Part shown: positions 1-4,931 of the stretch, one piece after another
How the letters are laid out: each line of letters starts with the position of its first letter
Position numbering within the stretch: position 1 is the stretch's first letter
DNA from: DASQFY01 sp036397815
GTDB taxonomy: Bacteria; Chloroflexota; Limnocylindria; QHBO01
Direction of reading: 5' to 3'
NCBI GenBank assembly: GCA_036397815.1
Contig: DASWIE010000117.1
Location: 1 to 10,943 of the forward strand
Length of the DNA: 10,943 nt
Notes under the pieces: generated by a model
Database searches by the model: none
What the model was told of the DNA's origin: nothing
The model's input: the letters and a program-made list of their open reading frames with translations, nothing else
Made by a program: the position numbers and the translations under genes

Positions 1-287
1 ACCTGACCCGCGTGCACGAGATGGTGACCGGCTACGACGAGCTGCTCACCACGATGCTGCAGGCGAGCCTGGCCCAGCTGTCCGTGGCTCAGAACGAGGA
101 CATGCGGCGGATCACGTCATGGGCCGCGATCATCGCCGTGCCCACGGCCGTCACGGGCATCTACGGCATGAACTTCGACCACATGCCCGAGCTGCACTGG
201 CCGTTCGGCTACCCGCTTGCGCTGGCGCTGATGGCCCTCACCAGCTTCACGCTGTACGCCATCTTCAGGCGCCGCGGCTGGCTGTGA
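1..287 (+). CDS. corA: CorA-family magnesium/cobalt transporter, C-terminal part (5' truncated by window edge)
   Basis: Only the last ~95 residues are visible; the frame is open from base 3 and ends with TGA at 285-287. The end of the long cytoplasmic helix (VHEMVTGYDELLTTMLQASL) is followed by the first membrane helix (SWAAIIAVPTAVTGIYGMNF) ending in the YGMNF signature, which forms the pore mouth and selectivity filter in CorA channels. A short acidic periplasmic loop (DHMPELHW) precedes a second helix (YPLALALMALTSFTLYAIF), and a basic RRRGWL tail closes the protein. This two-helix, GMN-loop layout is diagnostic of the 2-TM-GxN family, which forms pentameric inner-membrane Mg2+ channels. 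Transport of Co2+/Ni2+ or Zn2+ instead of Mg2+ cannot be excluded. The gene converges on the TfoX-like gene with a 20-bp gap and no clear terminator hairpin. Confidence 0.93.
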   Translation, partial: LTRVHEMVTGYDELLTTMLQASLAQLSVAQNEDMRRITSWAAIIAVPTAVTGIYGMNFDHMPELHWPFGYPLALALMALTSFTLYAIFRRRGWL

Positions 288-307
288 GCCCGCTGCGCTG
301 AGAGGGC

Positions 308-676
308 CTAGCGCTTGGCCTTGGCCGGCAGACCCTCGGTGTAGGCGAGCGACCGCCCGAGCCAGACCTGGAGTGCGCCGGCGTCGGCCAGGACCGCGCC
401 CGGAAGCACGAGATACTCGCGCATCGGCCGGCCGGGCATCGGCGCGAAGGGTGTGCCGCCGGCGGCGGCCAGCTCTGCCCGGGCCCCATCGGACAGGCGG
501 ATGATCCAGCGGTCCTGGTGCAGCCCGGTGAACATGTGCCCGTTGCTGGCGAAGGCGGCCGGGTAGCCAAACATCTTCCGCACGCTCGCTCCGGGAATCC
601 CGGCCATCGTCTCTTCGAAACGCGCAATCAGCTCCGGCGGTGACTTGCTCCAGCCGGCCGCGTGCGGGCTCGCCAT
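308..676 (-). CDS. TfoX N-terminal-domain family protein (122 aa)
   Basis: A small protein matching the TfoX/Sxy N-terminal domain. The family signature is visible as VRKMFGYPAAFASNGHMF (residues 32-49), followed by a strand GLHQDRWIIRLSD, the PMREYLVLP motif (84-92) and a terminal helix ending LPAKAKR. Full-length Sxy/TfoX activates competence genes with CRP in gamma-proteobacteria; stand-alone N-domain proteins like this one are widespread and of unknown role, so no competence function should be assumed. The ATG at 676 was chosen because a good Shine-Dalgarno (AGGAGG, + strand 688-693) lies 11 nt upstream. The frame is open to 865, but the upstream part is low-complexity and has no family similarity. 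It reads away from a long divergent spacer and is not in an operon. Confidence 0.85.
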   Translation of the reverse strand: MASPHAAGWSKSPPELIARFEETMAGIPGASVRKMFGYPAAFASNGHMFTGLHQDRWIIRLSDGARAELAAAGGTPFAPMPGRPMREYLVLPGAVLADAGALQVWLGRSLAYTEGLPAKAKR

Positions 677-687
677 CGGTCTCGTCG

Positions 688-693
688 CCTCCT
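688..693 (-). promoter_or_regulatory. Shine-Dalgarno AGGAGG for the TfoX-like gene
   Basis: On the minus strand AGGAGG sits 11 nt before the ATG at 676. It decides the start against the longer open frame, whose first 63 residues have no recognisable domain. Confidence 0.6.
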
Positions 694-786
694 GATCCTC
701 GGAACTGAACGCGCCGGGTCCTGGCAGGGTAGCAGCAGTGTCGCCCGGTTGGTCCGCATCGCGCCGACCGGTACGGCGGGCGACTC

Positions 787-818
787 CGATGCCCCACCTG
801 CACCCGGGTGGGGCATCG
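787..818. repeat. Perfect 12-bp inverted repeat (hairpin) in a divergent spacer
   Basis: Arm CGATGCCCCACC (787-798) is exactly complementary to GGTGGGGCATCG (807-818) with an 8-nt loop (799-806). No T-tract follows on either strand, so it does not look like a standard intrinsic terminator. The palindromes CACCCGGGTG (801-810) and GCGTCGACGC (823-832) overlap or abut it. It lies about 110 bp upstream of the TfoX-like start and about 440 bp upstream of the arrestin-like start. Operator, RNA hairpin and REP-like unit are all possible. Confidence 0.6.
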
Positions 819-1081
819 TGATGCGTCGACGCGCGAAAGCGTACCTGGCGAGTGGAATGGCCCAACTGGTGTGCGATATGGCCACGATGTGCCGCGCAAA
901 GGCGCCCCAGGGCCCCGTCTCCCAGGCAGATGGTTCACCACCTGATCGTTCGGCGACGAATCGGCCGCGTCGTCTCCGTTACGCCCACCAGCTGAGCACC
1001 GGGCCACGGAGGGTGCCGCGCGGCTGGGGATCGCATGTTGATAACGGCTCAACGTTCCTGAAATCTCGGGGATAAGTGGGG

Positions 1082-1111
1082 TTGTCGTCGCGGAGCCGCG
1101 AACCCTATCCT
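1082..1111 (+). promoter_or_regulatory. Possible promoter for the arrestin-like gene
   Basis: TTGTCG (1082-1087) and TATCCT (1106-1111) are separated by 18 bp and fit a weak sigma-70-like promoter. Transcription would begin near 1118 and give an untranslated leader of about 140 nt. Both boxes are imperfect; this is inference. Confidence 0.25.
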
Positions 1112-1170
1112 TTGGTCGTCCCGAAGGGGCGGCGATACCGGTTCATGAGATTGCATCAACCGTTCCGGTA

Positions 1171-1245
1171 CCGGGTCAGCGGTCTCGCACCGCTGTCCCG
1201 GGTGCAGTTCCTTCGGGCATTCCTTTGCCTGTCGAACTGCCCGGG
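1171..1245 (+). promoter_or_regulatory. Structured leader with two competing hairpins ahead of the arrestin-like gene
   Basis: Stem I: CCGGG (1171-1175) and CAGCGGT (1177-1183) pair with ACCGCTG (1189-1195) and CCCGG (1197-1201) around a CTCGC loop, giving 12 bp interrupted by one T-T mismatch. Stem II: CCCGGG (1197-1202) and CAGTTC (1205-1210) pair with GAACTG (1234-1239) and CCCGGG (1240-1245), with a 2-nt bulge. Bases 1197-1201 are needed by both stems, so the full forms exclude each other. The right arm of stem II covers GGGAG (1243-1247), the likely ribosome binding site of the gene starting at 1257. This looks like an on/off translation switch or an operator. I recognise no known riboswitch class. 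Confidence 0.4.
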
Positions 1246-1256
1246 AGCGAGACCGG

Positions 1257-2156
1257 ATGGCTGAGAACGACCGATGGACCGTCAACCTCGATCCGCCGGT
1301 CCTGCTCCCCGGGCGGACGGCCAGGGTCGCGCTCACCTACACCCCTGAGCGCGACCACGACTCCCGCGGCGTGAGCGCCCTCCTCCGCTGCGAAGAGCGC
1401 TACCGCTACTCGCGCACCGAGACACGCACCGGGGCGAGCGGTGCGATGACCACCCATCGCGTGACGAGAACGGGCCAGGACGAGCTTGCTCGGCTGGAGG
1501 CCACGCTGGCCGGTCCGAGCCGCTTCGTCCGTGGCCAGCCGGAGACCTGGCAGTTCGAGCTGGAGGTGCCGGCGCTCGGCCCGGCCACCTTCGAAGGAGA
1601 CGTCCTGCGCTGCGACTGGACGCTGGAGGCGAAGGTCGACATCCCGATGGGCGCCGACGAACGCCTCACCCAGTCCGTTCGGGTTGCCCAGCCGATGGCG
1701 CTGCTGCGGGCCGGGGTGGTGGCCACCGGGCAGTACGGGCTCTACGAGGAGGCGCCCGCCAACGTCGACCACTACCCGGCCCAGATCCGGCTGGAGCCGA
1801 CGCCGATCTGCCTGACAGAGCCATTCAGCGGAAGCTTCACCGTCGAGACGGCCGAGCCCATCGAGGTGCAGGAGGTGCGGCTCGAGCTGCGCGTGAAGGC
1901 GGAGGTCACGGTGCGCGGCGGGCACGAGGAGGAGATTCTGGTGGGCGTCGGCCGGCTGGACGTGGAGGCGGGCCGCTTCGGCGGCGAGTTCGGCACCCAT
2001 CGGTTTCATGCGGATGCGCATGCCGCCTGGCTGCCGTCGATCGACCTGCCCCATGGCCGTGGCCGCGGAAGCTTCCACGTCATCCTGGCCCGGGCCTGGT
2101 CCCCGGACATCCACTACGTGCGCGAGATCGCGCTCGCGACCACGTCCCAGCTCTAG
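1257..2156 (+). CDS. Arrestin-fold (Spo0M-like) protein, 299 aa
   Basis: The protein is rich in beta strands with no signal peptide or membrane helix, so it is probably cytoplasmic. It splits into two similar-sized beta-sandwich-like halves, the hallmark of the arrestin fold. The N half (about 1-145) has strands VALTYTPE, GVSALLRCEERYRY, WQFELEVPA and LRCDWTLEAKVDIP; the last two follow the pattern of arrestin-N and bacterial Spo0M proteins. A linker (about 146-172) leads to a C half with FSGSFTVETAEPIEVQEVRL, LELRVKAEVTVRGG, the HADAHAAWLPSIDLP stretch and GSFHVILARAW. The Spo0M family is tied to sporulation or cell-envelope control in Bacillus; nothing here shows a role in sporulation. ATG at 1257 was chosen because GGGAG precedes it by 9 nt. 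The stop (2154-2156) overlaps the stop of the opposing kinase gene. Family call from fold pattern only. Confidence 0.6.
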   Translation: MAENDRWTVNLDPPVLLPGRTARVALTYTPERDHDSRGVSALLRCEERYRYSRTETRTGASGAMTTHRVTRTGQDELARLEATLAGPSRFVRGQPETWQFELEVPALGPATFEGDVLRCDWTLEAKVDIPMGADERLTQSVRVAQPMALLRAGVVATGQYGLYEEAPANVDHYPAQIRLEPTPICLTEPFSGSFTVETAEPIEVQEVRLELRVKAEVTVRGGHEEEILVGVGRLDVEAGRFGGEFGTHRFHADAHAAWLPSIDLPHGRGRGSFHVILARAWSPDIHYVREIALATTSQL

Positions 2157-2692
2157 GCCGGGCTCTGGGGCTGGCGCCGGCCCGGCGCCCGTTCGACGCG
2201 CGCCTCTTCCACCGCTGCAGCGTCGTCCAGGCGGTAGACCGGGCTGAATCCCTCCTCGGCCAACGTGTCCAACGATGACATCAGGAGGCGGTGGTGGCGG
2301 CGGATATCGGCCGGTGGCAGGCGGCGATCGGCCCTGGCTGCGTTCCGTTCCAGGCAGACGTCGACCGGCAGCGCGAAGGTGATCGCGGTCGCGGGCCGAT
2401 TGCGGTGTCGCGCGATCGCCAGCAGCCCGGCACGCGCCCAGCGCTCGACGTTGGTCGCGTCGACCACCGTCAGCCGGCGTCGGGCGAGGCGGAGCCCCAG
2501 GGTGGTGTGGAGCAGCTCGAAGGCGGCCTCGGTGGCCGATTGGTCATTGGGGTCATCCGCCACCATGGCCCGCATCGCGTCGGATGACAGGATCTCGGTC
2601 GGAGCGAAGTGGTGGGCCGCGAAGGTGCTCTTTCCCGAGCCGCTCGGCCCCACCAGCACCACCATCGCGTCCACCGGAACCTGGATCGTCAT
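2153..2692 (-). CDS. Stand-alone Pnkp-type polynucleotide 5'-kinase (AAA_33 P-loop kinase)
   Basis: A P-loop phosphotransferase of 179 aa. From the ATG at 2692 the Walker A is GPSGSGKST at residues 15-23 (K21, S22), followed by TEILSSD with D38, DDPNDQ with Q51, the LTVVDATNV strand, and VCLERNAARADRR carrying R116, R120 and R123. As I recall, these are the same residue numbers as the catalytic set of the kinase module of clostridial Pnkp (kinase-phosphatase-ligase, RNA end healing), and the two sequences look colinear over most of the domain. Here the phosphatase and ligase modules are absent. Predicted reaction: ATP-dependent phosphorylation of 5'-OH RNA or DNA ends. The ATG overlaps the stop of the upstream SRAP gene as ATGA, implying coupled translation; the alternative GTG at 2698 adds two residues. 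The Arg/Pro-rich C-tail is probably disordered. A small-molecule substrate is possible, since AAA_33 kinases vary. Confidence 0.75.
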   Translation of the reverse strand: MTIQVPVDAMVVLVGPSGSGKSTFAAHHFAPTEILSSDAMRAMVADDPNDQSATEAAFELLHTTLGLRLARRRLTVVDATNVERWARAGLLAIARHRNRPATAITFALPVDVCLERNAARADRRLPPADIRRHHRLLMSSLDTLAEEGFSPVYRLDDAAAVEEARVERAPGRRQPQSPA

Positions 2693-3396
2693 ACCCACGA
2701 GACGGCGGGCCCGATGGGCACCAGCAGCTCAGGACCCTCGTTGCGGACGTTGTTGACCGACGGCGAGACTGGATGCATGTGCAGCTCCTCGGCGGGCAGC
2801 GGCCGGAGCATGGGCCGCAGCTCGAGGACCGAGGTCTCGGCGTCCAGCCATGCGTCCCAGTCGGCCGGCTCGAGGACGACCGGCATGCGGTCGTGGATCG
2901 GCGCGACCAGCTCGTTCGGCGCTCCGGTCAGGATGGTGCAGGTGTAGACGCGCTCGGCGGTATCAGGGTTGCGCCAGACGGCCCACAGGCCGGCCAGCGC
3001 CAGGGGCTGGCCGTCGGCGCGACGGATGGCGAACGGATGCGAACGCCGCACGCGGCCGGTCGTCGTGTCACGCTCCCGCCGCCACTCGTAGAAGGCATCG
3101 GCCGGGACGATGCAGCGGCGGTGGCGGAAGGACGTGCGGTAGGCGGGCGACGTCTCCGCGGTCTCGGCGCGGGCGTTGATCAGCCTGGCCGCCTCGCGGC
3201 GATCGGCGGCGAAGAACGGGACGAGGCCCCAGCGGAAGGCGTCCACGACGCGCTCGCCGCGCTGCTCGACGACGGCGGCCACCTCGTCGGTGGGAGCCAC
3301 GTTGAACCGTCCGCCGGGGATGTCGACGGCGGGCCGCGCGTGGAAGATGCGCGCCAGCTCCTCCGCGGAGCGCGGCTGCGCGAAGCGCCCGCACAT
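2689..3396 (-). CDS. yedK: SRAP / YedK-HMCES family abasic-site processing protein, 235 aa
   Basis: SOS-response-associated-peptidase fold. MCGRFAQ places the catalytic Cys2 directly after the initiator Met, which is removed so that Cys becomes the N-terminus and forms a stable thiazolidine crosslink with abasic sites in single-stranded DNA. The other signature residues are present: FNVAPT (31-36), RWGLVPFF (55-62), RLINARAET with N74, FYEW with E104, and PIHDRMPVVL with H168. Length and motif order match the E. coli YedK / human HMCES family, so the protein should be active. It is the middle gene of a minus-strand operon: 34 bp after the 63-aa His/Cys protein and overlapping the kinase start by ATGA. 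Together they suggest a nucleic-acid damage function. The start is fixed by the need for Cys at position 2. No LexA-type box was recognised upstream. Confidence 0.95.
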   Translation of the reverse strand: MCGRFAQPRSAEELARIFHARPAVDIPGGRFNVAPTDEVAAVVEQRGERVVDAFRWGLVPFFAADRREAARLINARAETAETSPAYRTSFRHRRCIVPADAFYEWRRERDTTTGRVRRSHPFAIRRADGQPLALAGLWAVWRNPDTAERVYTCTILTGAPNELVAPIHDRMPVVLEPADWDAWLDAETSVLELRPMLRPLPAEELHMHPVSPSVNNVRNEGPELLVPIGPAVSWV

Positions 3397-3430
3397 CTGC
3401 TATCGGTTCGTCAGCCGCGACGGGCTGAGC

Positions 3431-3622
3431 TCAGCGCTCCGAGGCTGCGCACTCCGGGCACATCGAGACCGGGGGGATCGGCGGCTGTGGCGAGCCCGTC
3501 GCGCGTGGCAGGGTCTTGCCACAGACGGTCATCTCTGGGTCGCGCTGCACGTGCACCTTGGAGAACTGCCGGTCAGGCAGACGCCAGGTCACGTAGCGCC
3601 GGTCGTTGACTTGCGTAGCCAT
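3431..3622 (-). CDS. Small His/Cys (putative zinc-binding) protein, 63 aa
   Basis: The translation has one His and three Cys in a knuckle-like arrangement: KVH (H24), VCGKTL (C34) and MCPEC (C55, C58). A Pro-rich stretch (SPQPPIPPVS) separates the halves. A pattern of H, then CGK, then CxxC is common in short actinobacterial and phage proteins of unknown function and could bind one zinc ion. The ATG at 3622 has AGGAG on the minus strand 4 nt upstream, supporting real translation. It heads the operon with the SRAP gene (34 bp) and the kinase. It could be a nucleic-acid-binding accessory of those enzymes, but this is inferred only from position. No family name assigned. Confidence 0.65.
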   Translation of the reverse strand: MATQVNDRRYVTWRLPDRQFSKVHVQRDPEMTVCGKTLPRATGSPQPPIPPVSMCPECAASER

Positions 3623-3755
3623 CTCGCTCCTGGTGTGGCCGCGGGTGACCGCGGGCCGGGGATCGGCGGGGCTGATTATTATGCCTCAAAACGGCCCAAA
3701 GCGCCAGCACCCTTAGACGAGCGCAGCCGGGCGCGACGCGGCATCATTGGGGCCA
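3623..3755. promoter_or_regulatory. Divergent promoter region between the SRAP operon and phosphofructokinase
   Basis: The only AT-rich patch is ATTATTATG (3675-3683). It reads TATTAT on the plus strand (3677-3682) and CATAAT on the minus strand (3683-3678), either of which could serve as a -10 box; no convincing -35 was found for either. A 7-mer CCGCGGG occurs twice (3639-3645, 3649-3655) and, because CCGCGG is itself palindromic, also forms an inverted repeat that could bind a regulator of the minus-strand operon. Confidence 0.3.
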
Positions 3756-4931
3756 ATGGCACGCATCGGCATCCTCACTGGCGGCGGCGACGTCCCGGGA
3801 CTGAACTCGGTCATCAAGAGCGTCGTGTACCGGGCCAGCGAGCTCGGCTGGGAGGCGCTCGGGATCCGGCGCGGCTGGCAGGGGCTCACGCACCTGCGCC
3901 CGGGCAACGAGCTGGACCCGGACTTCGTCCGGCCGCTGGATCGGCGAACGACCCGGGCGATCGATCGCACGGGCGGCACGGTCCTGCACACGTCGCGGAC
4001 GAACCCCGCCCGCATGGCCGCCAGCGCGCTGCCCGAAGGCCTGGATTCCGCCAGGCGTGACAGCCTGGAGACCGATGAGGGTCGCTTCGACCTCACGCCG
4101 CTGGTGCTCGAGAACATCGAGCGGCTCGGCCTCACTCACCTGGTGCCGATTGGGGGCGACGACACCCTGAGCTACGCGGCACGGCTGGGGAGCGAGGGGG
4201 TGCCGCTGGTCGCCATCCCCAAGACGATGGACAACGACGTGGCAGGCACCGAGTACTGCATCGGTTTCTCGACCGCCGTCACCCGGGCCAAGGAGCTGAT
4301 CAACCGCCAGCGCACGACCCTGGGCAGCCACGAGCGGATCGGCGTCTTCCGTATCTTCGGCCGCAATGCCGGCCACAGCGCCTGGTACGCCGCCTATGTG
4401 ACGAGCAGCCGCTGCGTCATCCCGGAGGCTCCGTTCCAGCTGGAGCACCTGGCCGACGTGCTGATCGAGGACCGCCGGCTCAATCCGAGCGGCTATGCCC
4501 TGGTGGTGGCCTCCGAGGGGGCGGTCTGGACCGGCGCCAGCCTCGAGGAGTTCGGCGAGCCCGATGCCTACGGCCACCGACGGAAGGCAGACGTGGGTTT
4601 CGTGCTGGCCGAGGAGCTCCACCGGCTGACCGGCGTCGAGACGGTGCATTCCGACCTGACGTACGACCTGCGGAGCGGGGATCCCGATGCGCTCGACCAG
4701 ATGGTGGCGACAACCTTTGCCAACGTGGCGGTCGAGCTGCTGGCGGAGGGGGTGACCGGTCGCATGGTCGCCATCCAGGACGGCAAGTACAGCCACGCCC
4801 CGCTGCCCGACGCCGCGCTCAGCACGCGCCAGCTGGACGTCGCCACCATGTACAACGCCGAGCGCTTCCGGCCGCGCTACGACGCGCGGCTGGGGATGCC
4901 CCTCCTGCTCGGGCGCTCGATCACGAGCTGA
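3756..4931 (+). CDS. pfp: 6-phosphofructokinase with pyrophosphate-type active-site residues, 391 aa
   Basis: PFK family (group III-like). Recognisable elements are ARIGILTGGGDVPGLN at the N-terminus (nucleotide or PPi loop), PIGGDDTLSYA (GGDD at residues 133-136), IPKTMDND (155-161, with the two catalytic aspartates), GFSTAVTRA and FGRNAGHSAW (the xGR substrate-binding motif). In this family, Asp after GGD together with Lys in PKTxDND marks the pyrophosphate-dependent enzyme (EC 2.7.1.90), whereas ATP enzymes carry Gly after GGD/GGE. So the predicted reaction is fructose-6-P + PPi to fructose-1,6-bisP + Pi, reversible and ATP-sparing. ATG at 3756 was preferred to the in-frame TTG at 3747 because the domain begins at ARIGIL and a GGGG run lies just upstream. 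It is monocistronic, and its end overlaps the opposing membrane-protein gene by 11 bp. If the signature misleads, it is an ATP-PFK. Confidence 0.92.
   Translation: MARIGILTGGGDVPGLNSVIKSVVYRASELGWEALGIRRGWQGLTHLRPGNELDPDFVRPLDRRTTRAIDRTGGTVLHTSRTNPARMAASALPEGLDSARRDSLETDEGRFDLTPLVLENIERLGLTHLVPIGGDDTLSYAARLGSEGVPLVAIPKTMDNDVAGTEYCIGFSTAVTRAKELINRQRTTLGSHERIGVFRIFGRNAGHSAWYAAYVTSSRCVIPEAPFQLEHLADVLIEDRRLNPSGYALVVASEGAVWTGASLEEFGEPDAYGHRRKADVGFVLAEELHRLTGVETVHSDLTYDLRSGDPDALDQMVATTFANVAVELLAEGVTGRMVAIQDGKYSHAPLPDAALSTRQLDVATMYNAERFRPRYDARLGMPLLLGRSITS

Larger units (their letters stand above)
677..1256. other. Divergent spacer of 580 bp with no supported gene
   Basis: Several open frames cross this stretch on both strands, but their translations are Arg/Pro/Ala-rich and match no family, as expected for chance frames at this GC. 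No tRNA-like or rRNA-like segment was seen. The stretch holds a perfect 12-bp hairpin (787-818), a 10-bp palindrome GCGTCGACGC (823-832), a possible promoter (1082-1111) and a structured leader before the arrestin-like gene, each listed separately. Confidence 0.6.

Noticed and set aside
787..818. Intrinsic terminator
   Set aside because: No T-tract on either side and no gene reads toward it; both neighbours point away.
117..1052. Minus-strand open frame of 311 codons across CorA, the TfoX-like gene and the spacer
   Set aside because: Arg/Pro/Gly-rich nonsense overlapping two recognised genes in another frame; no SD or motif.
662..1075. Plus-strand open frame of 137 codons in the divergent spacer
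   Set aside because: Overlaps the TfoX-like start and reads through the 12-bp hairpin; translation shows no structure or family.
1118..1256. Known riboswitch or T-box in the leader
   Set aside because: No conserved core of a class I can recognise; kept only as an uncharacterised structured leader.
1176..2114. Minus-strand open frame of 312 codons opposite the arrestin-like gene
   Set aside because: No domain pattern; antisense shadow at high GC.
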